A stretch of 18,673 nt of DNA from Subdoligranulum variabile (GCA_003343905.1 QAKI01000058.1:1-18673), one strand, 5' to 3'; positions 1 to 7,198 are shown, numbered from the stretch's first letter. A program made the numbers and translations. The notes: a model not told the origin generated them from the letters alone.

Positions 1-239
1 TGCTTTTCACTGGTGATGCCGGTCAGGGGCTGGAACCAGTGGGTGTAATGGGTGGCGCCCAGCTCGATGGCCCAGCGTTTCATAACGCTGGCGACCACGT
101 TCGCCACTTCCAGGTCCAGGGGCTGGCCGTTTTCAATGGTCGCCTTCAGGCTCTTGTAAGTGGAGCTGGGCAGACGCTCGCGCATCTCATGCTCGTTAAA
201 GACCTTGCTGCCGTAAAGTTCCATGACGGTTGCTGCCAT
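1..239 (-). CDS. glnN: Glutamine synthetase type III, N-terminal part (runs off the window)
   Basis: The first 79 codons are visible on the minus strand and the gene leaves the window at position 1. The product would condense ammonia with glutamate at the expense of ATP to make glutamine, as a cytoplasmic enzyme of nitrogen assimilation. The N-terminal pattern is that of the type III (GlnN) family: GSKVFNE, then MRERLPSSTYKSL, then LDLEVANVVASVMKRWAIE, then GATHYTHWFQPLTGIT. The last block is highly characteristic of this family and is absent from the shorter GlnA enzymes. The start at 239 is chosen because AAGGAG lies 9 bases upstream (249-254); an in-frame ATG at 224 is the alternative. A sigma-A promoter lies at 340-368. 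The catalytic region is outside the window, so intactness cannot be judged. Confidence 0.9.
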   Translation of the reverse strand, partial: MAATVMELYGSKVFNEHEMRERLPSSTYKSLKATIENGQPLDLEVANVVASVMKRWAIELGATHYTHWFQPLTGITSEK

Positions 240-295
240 AACTACATACTCCTTACATCAAACGCTCTTTACCGGTCAAACGCTTTTACAGGAAA

Positions 296-324
296 GGGCG
301 CTGCGAAACACCTTCGCAACGCCC
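296..324 (-). other. Hairpin in the glnN leader
   Basis: A 12-base stem (296-307 with 313-324, one G-T wobble when read on the minus strand) closes a 5-base loop. It falls inside the predicted untranslated leader between the glnN promoter and its ribosome binding site. No U-tract follows directly on the minus strand, so it is not a plain terminator. It may stabilise the mRNA or bind a regulator, but no named riboswitch was recognised. Confidence 0.5.
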
Positions 325-339
325 GCGCTGTTATGCCTT

Positions 340-368
340 ATTATACGGGCTGCCGTGCAGAAATGCAA
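340..368 (-). promoter_or_regulatory. Sigma-A promoter of glnN
   Basis: On the minus strand TTGCAT (363-368) is followed after exactly 17 bases by a perfect TATAAT (340-345). It lies about 100 bases upstream of the glnN start and leaves a leader that contains a strong hairpin. Confidence 0.8.
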
Positions 369-445
369 CTGGCGAACTGCTCAAATCCCATATAAATCTA
401 TTGGGAAAACTGGCGAAAATGTCCATCGTCCCGGCAAGCCGGATG

Positions 446-454
446 TGTTATACT
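446..454 (+). promoter_or_regulatory. Extended -10 promoter for the CYTH gene
   Basis: TG (446-447), one base, then TATACT (449-454) forms an extended -10 element about 50 bases upstream of the CYTH start. No good -35 hexamer is seen at the usual distance, which is tolerated for extended -10 promoters. Confidence 0.5.
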
Positions 455-472
455 GATAAGGCATGAAAAAAC

Positions 473-487
473 GGCGGTTTTGCCGCC
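473..487. other. Small GC hairpin with A and T flanks
   Basis: GGCGG (473-477) pairs with CCGCC (483-487) across a 5-base loop, with six A on the left and TTTT on the right. It could be a weak two-way terminator or attenuator between the promoter at 446-454 and the CYTH ribosome binding site. The stem is short, so its activity is uncertain. Confidence 0.35.
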
Positions 488-505
488 TTTTGGGAGGGGA
501 TCACC

Positions 506-1003
506 ATGGAGATCGAACGCAAATGGATGGTGGCGGGCTGGCCTGACGGCCTGCGGGAGACCGAACGCTACCAGATGGACCAGGGCTATATCAGCGTGCG
601 GCCGACGGTGCGCATCCGGCGGGAAGCGCTGGCGGGCGGGCCGACGGCGCTGGTGCTCTGCTTCAAGGGGGCGGGGACCCTGAGCCGGGAGGAGATCGAG
701 ACCGAGATCGACGCGGAGCTTTTTGCGAAGCTGGAGCGGCTGATCGGCAAACCGCTGATCCATAAAGAGCGGCGGGGCTACGCGCTGCCCGGCGGGCTGA
801 CGCTGGAAGTGAACTGTGTGGACCCGGGGCAGCCCACGGCATTCTGGTATGCCGAGGTGGAGTTTGAGACCGAAGCGCAGGCGCTTGCATGGGACCCGGC
901 GGGCGCGGCGCTGGGGGGATACCTGTGCGACGAGTGCACAGGCCGGCCCGGCGCGAGCATGGGGGAATACTGGCTGCAAACGCGCGGGGAAATGGAAAAA
1001 TAA
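506..1003 (+). CDS. CYTH domain protein (triphosphate tunnel metalloenzyme family)
   Basis: The 165-residue protein begins with MEIERKW, the ExExK signature (E2, E4, K6) of the CYTH/TTM superfamily. These enzymes bind triphosphorylated substrates in a beta-barrel tunnel with divalent metal and include inorganic triphosphatases, thiamine triphosphatase and adenylate cyclase CyaB. Further charged strands fit the fold: VRIRR near residue 32, EEIETEID near 62 and EVEFETEAQA near 115. The length matches small stand-alone bacterial CYTH proteins. No signal peptide or membrane segment is visible, so it is probably cytoplasmic. The start follows a GGGAGGGG ribosome binding site. It appears monocistronic: glnN is divergent and a long repeat region follows immediately. 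The exact substrate cannot be assigned. Confidence 0.88.
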   Translation: MEIERKWMVAGWPDGLRETERYQMDQGYISVRPTVRIRREALAGGPTALVLCFKGAGTLSREEIETEIDAELFAKLERLIGKPLIHKERRGYALPGGLTLEVNCVDPGQPTAFWYAEVEFETEAQALAWDPAGAALGGYLCDECTGRPGASMGEYWLQTRGEMEK

Positions 1004-1005
1004 AG

Positions 1006-1063
1006 AGAATAGATAAAAGATAATAGATAATAAATATGGTGGATCGCGGGCCGTGCGGCCCGC
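1006..1063. repeat. AGATAAT heptad plus hairpin element, copy 1
   Basis: Heptamers AGATAAA, AGATAAT, AGATAAT (1011-1031) are followed by a GGTGGA spacer and a hairpin (1046-1052 with 1057-1063, GCGGGCC stem). The same design occurs at 9943-10006 with one more heptamer. Here it starts three bases after the CYTH stop codon. It is probably a dispersed intergenic repeat that can vary by slippage. Confidence 0.7.
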
Positions 1064-1110
1064 TCGAATGGGGGCGCGTCCCGGAAGGTGTGTGGCGCTG
1101 GGAAACGGGA

Positions 1111-1452
1111 CCCCTCAGTCTGCGCCTGTGGGCGCATCCAGCTCCCCTAAAAGGGGAGCCTTTGAGTGGGTCACAACACAGGAAGCTGCAGGCGGCGCTC
1201 GACTCCGCGGCCCCTAAAGGGGAGCCTTTGACGGGTGGTAGAGTAAAAGCCTCCCCTCGTAGGGGAGGTGTCTGCGAAGCAGACGGAAGGGTTTTGCACT
1301 TCCCGGAAGGCACAACATACCGGGATATTTTCGCGCCCACATCCTGCCGTACCGTCAAAAACAAAATATCCCGTTTTCGTTGGTTTGTAGGGCGGGGTCT
1401 TGACCCCGCCGCGGGTGTGTCCCGGCAGGTGCAGCGCAGCCGGGCAACAAAA
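1111..1452. repeat. Palindromic tandem array, unit 1 (342 bp)
   Basis: The unit consists of a short module (1111-1291) and a spacer module (1292-1452). The short module holds consecutive hairpins: TGCGCC/GGCGCA at its left end, GCTCCCCT/AGGGGAGC (1141-1159), CCTCCCCT/AGGGGAGG (1250-1268) and GTCTGC/GCAGAC (1270-1284). Its two ends are imperfect inverted repeats (ACCCCTCAGTCTGC against ACCCTTCCGTCTGC on the other strand). The spacer holds another stem, GGCGGGGTC/GACCCCGCC. No convincing gene is present. Confidence 0.75.
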
Positions 1453-1793
1453 CCCCTCAGGCCGCTGCGCGGCCAGCTCCCCTAAAAGGGGAGCCTTTAG
1501 GTGAGCAACAACATAGAAAGTCGCAGGCGGCGCTCGACTCCGCGGCCCCTAAAGGGGAGCCTTTGACGGGTGGTAGAGTAAAAGCCTCCCCTCGTAGGGG
1601 AGGTGTCTGCCGCAGGCAGACGGAAGGGTTCTGCACTTCCCGGAAGGCATAACATACCGGGAAACTCGCGCCCCCACACACATTCTGCCGTACCGCCAAA
1701 AACAAAACATCCCGTTTTCGTTGGTTTGTAGGGCGGGGGCTTGACCCCGCCGTGGCTGCGTCCCGGCAGGTGCAGCGTAGCCGGGATGCAAGA
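1453..1793. repeat. Palindromic tandem array, unit 2 (341 bp)
   Basis: This is a near-identical copy of unit 1 in the same orientation (short module 1453-1628, spacer 1629-1793). The left-end hairpin is GGCCGC/GCGGCC instead of TGCGCC/GGCGCA, and the right-end hairpin is GTCTGCC/GGCAGAC instead of GTCTGC/GCAGAC. Stem sequences have changed but pairing is kept. Confidence 0.75.
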
Positions 1794-2013
1794 CCCCTCA
1801 GGCCGCTGCGCGGCCAGCTCCCCTAAAAGGGGAGCCTTTAGGTGAGCAACAACATAGAAAGCCGCAGGCGGCGCTCGACTCCACAGCCCCTAAAGGGGAG
1901 CCTTTGACGGGTAGTAGAGGAAAAGCCTCCCCTTAGGGGAAAAACCGTTAAGGGGTAGTAGAGTAAAAGCCTCCCCTTTTAGGGGAGGTGTCTGCCGCAG
2001 GCAGACGGAAGGG
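1794..2013. repeat. Palindromic tandem array, partial unit 3
   Basis: Only the short module is present. It carries an internal partial duplication with an offset of 44 bp: the GTAGTAGAG-AAAAGCCTCCCCTT segment beginning near 1911 recurs near 1955. Downstream, 2014-2127 shows no gene and only fragments resembling the spacer. Confidence 0.7.
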
Positions 2014-2127
2014 TCAGGAACATCCCCATAGCCCGGAAGGGTTCGGGCCGTAGAACCCTCTGCGCGGCAGAACTCAAGCCCCCGCCCATCCGCCGCCCTT
2101 AAAAAATCCCGGACAAAAAATGTAAAA

Positions 2128-2148
2128 TTCTGCCGTACTGCGGCAGAA
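2128..2148. other. Perfect inverted repeat just upstream of a promoter
   Basis: TTCTGCCG (2128-2135) and CGGCAGAA (2141-2148) form a perfect 8-bp inverted repeat with a 5-base centre. It ends three bases before the -35 hexamer of the DUF3048 promoter, so it could be an operator. Its left arm also resembles a stretch of the upstream repeat spacer (ATTCTGCCGTAC), so it may instead be a repeat remnant. Confidence 0.45.
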
Positions 2149-2151
2149 GTC

Positions 2152-2180
2152 TTTACAAATGCCCCGGAAACCGCTACAAT
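2152..2180 (+). promoter_or_regulatory. Sigma-A promoter of the DUF3048 gene pair
   Basis: TTTACA (2152-2157), a 17-base spacer and TACAAT (2175-2180) form a good sigma-A promoter 63 bases upstream of the first lipoprotein start. Confidence 0.7.
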
Positions 2181-2243
2181 AGAACCAACTAACATCGGCA
2201 ACCAGTCCGTATGGATGGAACAAAAAGAAAAGAGGAACTGCGA

Positions 2244-3593
2244 ATGAAACGGAAACTGCTGATCGCTGTGGCTCTTCTGTCGCTCTGCGTGGCGCTGGCC
2301 GCCTGCAAAAAGGGCGGCGACGAACAACCCGCGCCCACCGCTGCGCCGGAAGCCACCGCTACCCCGGAACCCACCCTGCCCCCCTACGAGGCCAACGTCC
2401 TGACCGGCGAACCGCAGGGCGATGATTACAAGAACCAGCGCATCACGGCCGTCATGGTCAACAACATCGTGGCGGCCCGCCCCCAGCGCGGCCTGTCCAA
2501 AGCGGACATCCTGTTCGAGATCAAGGTCGAGGGCGGCATCACCCGTTTCATGCCCCTGTACACCGATTTCTCCGACGTGGGCGAGATCGGTCCCGTGCGT
2601 TCCGGCCGCGACCAGTTCTTCCGCCTGATCCTGCCCTGGCAGGCTCTCTATGTCCATGAAGGCCAGTCCGTGGTCATGCAGCAGTATGCCATCGACTACA
2701 GCTACGGCAACCTGAACATCAACGACGTGGGCAACTGGGGCTACCGTGACGAGGACCGCGTCAACTGGGCCGGCGCTTCCCACAGCAACGGCACCCTTGC
2801 CACCGAACACACCCTGTATATGAACTCCGACCTGCTGGCCGAGTATATCCAGGAAAACAACATCGACATGGACCGCACCTATAACTCCACCTTCTTCAAC
2901 TTCGTGGACTACCGCACCGGCGAGACCCGCGACCTGTCCAACAGCCTGGACAGCGCCTACAGCGATAAGTACGGCCCCGTTGTCACCGACGGCGAATACA
3001 TCGAGATCGAGCACAGCCCGTCTTACAAGACCCGCTTCCTGTATGATGCTTCCACCAACACCTACACCATGCAGCAGAACTACAGCGACGGCGTCTGGCG
3101 CGACACTGTGGACGAAGCCAGCGGCACCACGCTGACCTTCCCCAACGTGCTGGTCCTGTACACCGACATCCACACCTACCCCGGCCACGAGGCCAAGGAC
3201 CTGCAGTACGCTGAGTACGCCTGGGGCGGCATCGGCTACTACTGCTACGGCGGCAAGTGCGAGAAGATCTACTGGCAGAAAGGCACCCCGCAGGAAGTCC
3301 TGCGCCTGTACTACCTGACCGAGGACGGCCAGTGCAGCGACACCCTGCTGGACGTGAACACCGGCAAGAGCTATGTGGCCGTGACCGACGTGGACTACGC
3401 CGAGAACTTTATGCACACGACCCTGGCCGACATGGACCTGGAAGACACCACCACCAAGACGTATGAGAACGACTATGTGGAGGACGATGCCGAGGCCGGC
3501 GAGACCCTGGGCATGAGTACCGACGACCTGACCAACAACGCCACCGGGACCGGCGAAGCCGATGACGGCGTAGACCCTGACGCCGTGGGCTGA
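2244..3593 (+). CDS. DUF3048 (YerB-like) lipoprotein, first copy
   Basis: The 449-residue product is predicted to be a membrane-anchored lipoprotein: MKRK, a hydrophobic run, and a lipobox LAAC with the modified cysteine at position 21. A Pro/Thr/Ala-rich linker (about 29-48) leads into the DUF3048 domain, recognisable from NVLTGEP near 51, AARPQRGLSKADILFE (77-92) and the conserved EIGPVRSGRD around 114-123. The family, named after Bacillus YerB, has no established biochemical function and is exported. The tail is acidic. The start at 2244 is preferred over the in-frame ATG at 2211 because it gives a proper signal peptide and follows a GAGGA ribosome binding site. A second family member follows after a hairpin terminator. 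Confidence 0.85.
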   Translation: MKRKLLIAVALLSLCVALAACKKGGDEQPAPTAAPEATATPEPTLPPYEANVLTGEPQGDDYKNQRITAVMVNNIVAARPQRGLSKADILFEIKVEGGITRFMPLYTDFSDVGEIGPVRSGRDQFFRLILPWQALYVHEGQSVVMQQYAIDYSYGNLNINDVGNWGYRDEDRVNWAGASHSNGTLATEHTLYMNSDLLAEYIQENNIDMDRTYNSTFFNFVDYRTGETRDLSNSLDSAYSDKYGPVVTDGEYIEIEHSPSYKTRFLYDASTNTYTMQQNYSDGVWRDTVDEASGTTLTFPNVLVLYTDIHTYPGHEAKDLQYAEYAWGGIGYYCYGGKCEKIYWQKGTPQEVLRLYYLTEDGQCSDTLLDVNTGKSYVAVTDVDYAENFMHTTLADMDLEDTTTKTYENDYVEDDAEAGETLGMSTDDLTNNATGTGEADDGVDPDAVG

Positions 3594-3619
3594 TCCCCCG
3601 GACCGAACCCGCATACCCC

Positions 3620-3658
3620 AGCGCAGTCCGCCCCGGCGCGGGCTGCGCTGCTTCTTTT
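3620..3658 (+). terminator. Intrinsic terminator between the two DUF3048 genes
   Basis: A 12-bp stem (3620-3631 with 3638-3649, one wobble) and a 6-base loop are followed by a T-rich tail (3651-3658). It ends only 17 bases before the next start and overlaps the untranslated leader of the second gene, so it may cause partial read-through that sets the ratio of the two proteins. Confidence 0.65.
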
Positions 3659-3675
3659 GAAAGGAACCTTCCACT

Positions 3676-5118
3676 ATGAAACGAACCATCCAGGCTATGG
3701 GCCTGACCGCCGCCCTGCTGGCGGGCCTGCTGCTGGGCGGGTGCGCCGGCGGCGCGGGCAGCGCCCCGTCCGAACCGGCGGCCACGGCGACGCCGTCGCC
3801 TACGCCGGAGGCCGAGCCGACGCCCAACCCCCTGACCGGGCTGACGGACGCCGACTACACCAACCGCCGCCCGGTGGCGGTCACGCTGCGCACCCTGACC
3901 GGCGCGGCCCCGCAGTGGGGTCTTTCGAGCGCCGACGTGCTGGTGGAAGGCGTGACCGAAGGCACCACCGCCAGCCTGATGGCCCTGTACAGCAATGTGG
4001 ATTCCATCAGCAAGGTGGGGCCGGTGGGGCCGGGGCGCGACCTGCTGCTGCAGTTTGCGCTGCCGCTGAACGCCCTGCCCGTACACATCAACAAAAATAT
4101 CTATGCGTCCAACCTGCTCAACACGCTGAGCTATCAGGACCTGGACGGCTACCACATCGGCAAGGCGGCCTTTGCCTTTGACCAGGACCGCCAGAACGCG
4201 GGCTACCAGGAAGAAAACTGCTGGTACACCACCGCCGACCTGATCCGCGCCGGGCTGGAACAGTACGGCGCATCGCTGGACGGGGCCAACACGCCGCTGT
4301 TCCTGTTTGGGGAACGCCCGGCCGTGGCCGAAAGCGACCGCAACGCCACCAGCCTGACGGTGACGTTCTCGGCCGACGACAGCGAACAACTGAACTTTGT
4401 GCCCGATACCGGGCTGTACGTCAAGACCAACGCCGACGGCTCCCCCACCACCGACGCCGACAACGGCCAGCAGGTGGCCTTTACCAACGTGTTCGTGCTG
4501 TATGCGTCCAGCGGCATCAAGGACGACGGCTATACCCGCGAATATGAACTGACCGGCGGTGACGGCATCTACCTGACCGGCGGCGGGTGGGAGGCCATCC
4601 GCTGGAGCAAGGAGGACGCCACCGCCCCGCTGCAGCTTACGACGGCCGACGGTTCCCCGCTGGTCGTCAGCCCCGGCAAGAGCTTTATTGCGGTGTGGGG
4701 CGGCTACTACGGCCAGAGCCTGCGCCTGACCGGCGCGGACGGCACGGAACAGACGCTGCCCGCCAAACCGGCGCTGCTGGAAAGCGGCGTCAGCGACGAA
4801 GCCGCCGCGGCAGCCGAAGCCGAGTTCCAGAAGCAGCAGAAAATCATCGACGCGCAGGCGGCCCTGGACGCCGCCAGGGCTCAGTTGGAAGAAGCCCAGA
4901 CCGCCCTGGACGAAGCGCAGGCCGCCCTGGAGGAGGACAGCGAGAACGCCGACCTGATCGCCAAGCGGGACGAGGCGCAGGCCACGCTGGACCAGTTGAA
5001 CCAGACCATCGCGGACAGCGAAGCCATCCTGACTGAAGCGGGCATAGACCCCAACGCCAGCGAGGAGGGCGGGGAAGAAGGCGCCGAAGCCGCGTCGAGC
5101 GAGAGCACCGCGGAATAA
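3676..5118 (+). CDS. DUF3048 (YerB-like) lipoprotein, diverged second copy with coiled-coil tail
   Basis: The 480-residue protein has a signal peptide with lipobox LGGC (Cys23) and a Pro/Thr-rich linker, then a DUF3048-like domain: NPLTGLTDADYTNRRPVAV near 51-69 and GAAPQWGLSSADVLVEG near 76-92. The family block that reads GPVRSGRD in the upstream copy is GPVGPGRD here (115-122), so the first arginine is lost. Residues about 376-455 form an Ala/Glu/Gln-rich heptad region typical of a coiled coil, absent from the first copy, ending in an acidic Ser/Glu tail. AAAGGA lies about 10 bases before the start. The protein is probably an old tandem paralogue that has taken a different role at the cell surface. 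Function is unknown. Confidence 0.82.
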   Translation: MKRTIQAMGLTAALLAGLLLGGCAGGAGSAPSEPAATATPSPTPEAEPTPNPLTGLTDADYTNRRPVAVTLRTLTGAAPQWGLSSADVLVEGVTEGTTASLMALYSNVDSISKVGPVGPGRDLLLQFALPLNALPVHINKNIYASNLLNTLSYQDLDGYHIGKAAFAFDQDRQNAGYQEENCWYTTADLIRAGLEQYGASLDGANTPLFLFGERPAVAESDRNATSLTVTFSADDSEQLNFVPDTGLYVKTNADGSPTTDADNGQQVAFTNVFVLYASSGIKDDGYTREYELTGGDGIYLTGGGWEAIRWSKEDATAPLQLTTADGSPLVVSPGKSFIAVWGGYYGQSLRLTGADGTEQTLPAKPALLESGVSDEAAAAAEAEFQKQQKIIDAQAALDAARAQLEEAQTALDEAQAALEEDSENADLIAKRDEAQATLDQLNQTIADSEAILTEAGIDPNASEEGGEEGAEAASSESTAE

Positions 5119-5162
5119 CGCCGCCGCGCCCGCGCGCAACTCTTATAAACTCCATAAAATGA

Positions 5163-5204
5163 CCCCGCCCCCGGCAGGTAGTTCCTGCCGGGGGCGGGGA
5201 TTTT
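5163..5204 (+). terminator. Strong intrinsic terminator after the DUF3048 pair
   Basis: A perfect 16-bp GC-rich stem (5163-5178 with 5184-5199), a 5-base loop, then ATTTT. It lies 45 bases after the stop of the second DUF3048 gene. Confidence 0.85.
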
Positions 5205-5239
5205 GCTGTATGTATTTACAATGGTATGTTGCTTTCCCC

Positions 5240-5304
5240 AAAATCGCACGGATGTGCGATTTTAGTTGAAAGTTCTTTGCTTACTTTCTTTCCAAGAAAG
5301 TAAG
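5240..5304 (-). repeat. Half copy of the composite palindromic element, with terminator hairpin
   Basis: A perfect 10-bp A/T-flanked hairpin (5240-5249 with 5254-5263) is followed by GAAAGTTCTTT and an 11-bp palindrome (5280-5290 with 5294-5304). This matches the centre plus one arm of the elements at 15275-15412 and 16548-16667. It lies just beyond the stop codon of the minus-strand lipoprotein gene and probably terminates transcription from both sides. Confidence 0.65.
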
Positions 5305-5310
5305 CCCGGC

Positions 5311-5979
5311 TCACACGGCGCTGACGTCGCCGCCCGCAGCGGCATCCTGGGGCTGGGCCGTGAAGAACACGAAGAAGGTGTCGCCGGAGGAATCATCGTC
5401 GAACAGCTCCTGGTAGGAGATGGAGAAATCCTGATACCCGGACGGCACTTCGTAGACCAGCAGGCCGGTGCGCTCCTCGTCCACGCCCAGCGTGTAGGTG
5501 GAGGGAAGCTGCTCGTCGCTCAAAACCGGAAGATCGGCCAGGTTTTCGGTGTCGTAGGTGATCGGTACGCGGAAATCTTCCTCACCCTCGGACCCCCACT
5601 GTGCCTGGAAGTCGGTGTCGTACATCTCGACGCTGGAGCTGCCGGTGTTGTGAACGGTCACGTCCGCGACCAGGAAGATGTTGCCCTCGGCGGGGGTGGC
5701 GCCCGCAAATTCGGTGCAGGTGTAGGCGTCGTTTACTTTGTAGTCGAAGAAGTAGGTGTGCATCGTGTCGCCGATGCGGCCTTCGCCGTAGCTGTCCTCG
5801 GCTACGATGTCCTCGCCGGAATCGCTGGCGGCCGGTTCTTCGGCAGTGCTCTCGGTGCTGCTGGCGCTGCCGGTATCGGCGGACGCGCTGCCGGTGTCAG
5901 CGCCGGGCGTGCTGCAGGCGGTCAGGGCCGCCATCGCAGTCAGGGCCAGGGCGGCGCATACAGGGTGTTTCAGTTTCAT
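5311..5979 (-). CDS. Exported lipoprotein with a DUF4352-like domain
   Basis: The 222-residue product starts with MKLK, a hydrophobic stretch and lipobox LTAC (Cys22), so it should be anchored to the outer face of the membrane. Residues about 24-60 are a Ser/Ala/Thr/Glu linker. The remainder looks like an immunoglobulin-like DUF4352 domain: GDTMHTYFFDYKVNDAY, then IFLVADVTVHNTGSSSVEM and, near the C-terminus, TGLLVYEVP and FFVFF. Such domains occur on many secreted Firmicutes proteins without a known activity. The start at 5979 is fixed by AGGAGG 10 bases upstream (5990-5995); an upstream in-frame ATG would destroy the signal peptide. It has its own promoter at 6041-6070 and a repeat-borne terminator after the stop. 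Confidence 0.82.
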   Translation of the reverse strand: MKLKHPVCAALALTAMAALTACSTPGADTGSASADTGSASSTESTAEEPAASDSGEDIVAEDSYGEGRIGDTMHTYFFDYKVNDAYTCTEFAGATPAEGNIFLVADVTVHNTGSSSVEMYDTDFQAQWGSEGEEDFRVPITYDTENLADLPVLSDEQLPSTYTLGVDEERTGLLVYEVPSGYQDFSISYQELFDDDSSGDTFFVFFTAQPQDAAAGGDVSAV

Positions 5980-6040
5980 ACAGAAGATTCCTCCTTTTTT
6001 ACGGGGTCGAAAACAGAGAAAAGCCCCAATTTTGCCCCTC

Positions 6041-6070
6041 AGTATACCATATCCGCCCTTGACCGCGCAA
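6041..6070 (-). promoter_or_regulatory. Promoter of the DUF4352-like lipoprotein gene
   Basis: On the minus strand TTGCGC (6065-6070), an 18-base spacer and TATACT (6041-6046) with an upstream TGG (extended -10). It lies about 60 bases before the start codon. Confidence 0.6.
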
Positions 6071-6094
6071 GAGGCGCACTCTGATTTTTTGCCG

Positions 6095-6166
6095 AAAAAG
6101 CACACGTCCCCGCGCGAGTGACAGCGCCGCGCCGCAAAGCGCCAACGCCGCCCCCGCCCGGGGACG
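6095..6166 (-). terminator. Possible terminator of the histidine phosphatase gene
   Basis: CGTCCCCG (6105-6112) and CGGGGACG (6159-6166) are a perfect 8-bp inverted repeat enclosing GC-rich sequence, and on the minus strand a run of five T follows (6095-6099). The large enclosed loop makes this uncertain. Confidence 0.3.
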
Positions 6167-6174
6167 CATTTGGT

Positions 6175-6813
6175 TTATTCTTCCACGCTGTCCAGATAGC
6201 CCAGCGGCACCACATCGTAGGCTTCGGCCAGGTGGTCCCGCATCCACATCTCGGCGTCCAGCCGCAGGCTGTAGCCCGCGCCGGGGTCGGTCATCCATTC
6301 CTCCGGCTTGCGGAAGGGCAGCGCGTGCTGCGCCAGCATGTTCATGATGACGCCGCCGTGGGTCACGCAGGCCGCTTCCTTGGTGTGGGTGCGCAGCAGG
6401 TACTCGAACATCTTCATCAGCATGCCCGACGTGCGCTCAAAAAACGCCTGCCGCCCCTCGGCGCCCGCGGGCACCGTGCGGCTGGTGGGGTCCATCCACT
6501 GGGCGAACTCCGGGTCCTTCACCAGTTCGGTCAGCGGCCGCCCCTCGAACTTGCCAAAGGCCATCTCCCGCAGGTCCTGCAGTTCGATCTGCCGCGCGCC
6601 GGGGAACAGCAGTTCCGCCGTCTGGGTGGCGCGCAGCATCGGGCTGGTGAACACCAGCGGCACGTCCGGGTAACGGAACTGCGCTTTCAACTCCTGCAAC
6701 TGGGCGCGGCCCTCGTCGCACAGCGGCAGGTCGGTGCCGCTGCCTATGTACAGCCCCTGCAGGTTCCCGGCGGTCAGGCCGTGGCGGATCAGATGCAGCT
6801 TGTAATATTTCAC
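6175..6813 (-). CDS. Histidine phosphatase superfamily protein (phosphoglycerate mutase-like)
   Basis: The protein of about 212 residues carries the branch 1 histidine phosphatase motifs in order. LIRHG (R10, H11, G12) is the phosphohistidine site, SPMLRATQTA (R61) and LREMAFGKFEGR (E83, the likely proton donor) follow, and VTHGGV contains the second histidine (H152). This group removes phosphate from small molecules (CobC, 2-phosphoglycerate, sugar phosphates); the substrate here is unknown. No signal peptide is seen. The start is ambiguous: GTG at 6813 gives the usual VKYYKLHLIRHG beginning but lies 14 bases from AAGGA (6828-6832), whereas GTG at 6825 lies only 2 bases from it. It shares its strand with the downstream lipoprotein gene, but that gene has its own promoter. 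Confidence 0.88.
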   Translation of the reverse strand: MKYYKLHLIRHGLTAGNLQGLYIGSGTDLPLCDEGRAQLQELKAQFRYPDVPLVFTSPMLRATQTAELLFPGARQIELQDLREMAFGKFEGRPLTELVKDPEFAQWMDPTSRTVPAGAEGRQAFFERTSGMLMKMFEYLLRTHTKEAACVTHGGVIMNMLAQHALPFRKPEEWMTDPGAGYSLRLDAEMWMRDHLAEAYDVVPLGYLDSVEE

Positions 6814-6883
6814 GGTGTTTCTCACTTTCCTTAAGGGGGAACAGGCGGTACACCCACATTACCCCATAATAAACTACCTTACC

Positions 6884-6912
6884 AGCATACCCCAAAACGG
6901 CCCCCGCCGCAA
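6884..6912 (-). promoter_or_regulatory. Possible promoter of the histidine phosphatase gene
   Basis: On the minus strand TTGCGG (6907-6912), 17 bases, TATGCT (6884-6889). Both hexamers keep the most important positions, but neither is perfect. Confidence 0.45.
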
Positions 6913-6969
6913 GGAAAAAACATTACAGTTTGGTTACAAAATAAAGCCCGTCGTCCGCGCGCGCCCGCA

Positions 6970-7023
6970 GCGCCCACAATATTTATACCCCGCGCCGCGC
7001 CGCCAGCCCCAAGATGTGGGCGC
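6970..7023. other. Spaced inverted repeat in the divergent intergenic region
   Basis: GCGCCCACA (6970-6978) and TGTGGGCGC (7015-7023) are perfect 9-bp arms 36 bases apart, between the divergent phosphatase and XRE genes. They may be a looping operator or chance in very GC-rich sequence. Nothing else but the two promoters was seen in 6826-7198. Confidence 0.3.
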
Positions 7024-7082
7024 GCGGGCCAAAACGGCCCAAAGCGGCGCAAAAAATGGGGCAGATCGTGCCGAAAGCCGGG

Positions 7083-7111
7083 TTTACAAAGTGTTTTTTG
7101 ACGAATATAAT
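7083..7111 (+). promoter_or_regulatory. Sigma-A promoter of the XRE regulator
   Basis: TTTACA (7083-7088), exactly 17 bases, TATAAT (7106-7111), 87 bases before the start codon. The A/T-rich patch stands out in GC-rich surroundings. Confidence 0.8.
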
Positions 7112-7198
7112 ATACAGCACGTAGAAACTACAGGCTGGCCGGTCCCGGCGGCCCGGCGCGCCCTGCGCCGGTGGGACCCGCCGCGAAAGAGGATGGAT

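Noticed and set aside
1036..1485. Possible small protein in the repeat array
   Set aside because: The frame consists of hairpin repeat sequence, lacks a ribosome binding site and changes between array units.
1111..2013. CRISPR array
   Set aside because: The repeat unit is about 341 bp, the spacers are themselves copies of each other, and no cas gene is present.
2040..2075. tRNA-like GGTTCGGGCC segment
   Set aside because: It pairs as a simple hairpin with GTAGAACCC; no acceptor stem, anticodon arm or TPsiC consensus was found. No tRNA or rRNA was seen in the window.
1890..3827. Long minus-strand open frame opposite the first DUF3048 gene
   Set aside because: It is a codon-bias shadow: Val/Gly/His/Gln-rich, without a ribosome binding site, running through repeats and opposite a well-supported gene.
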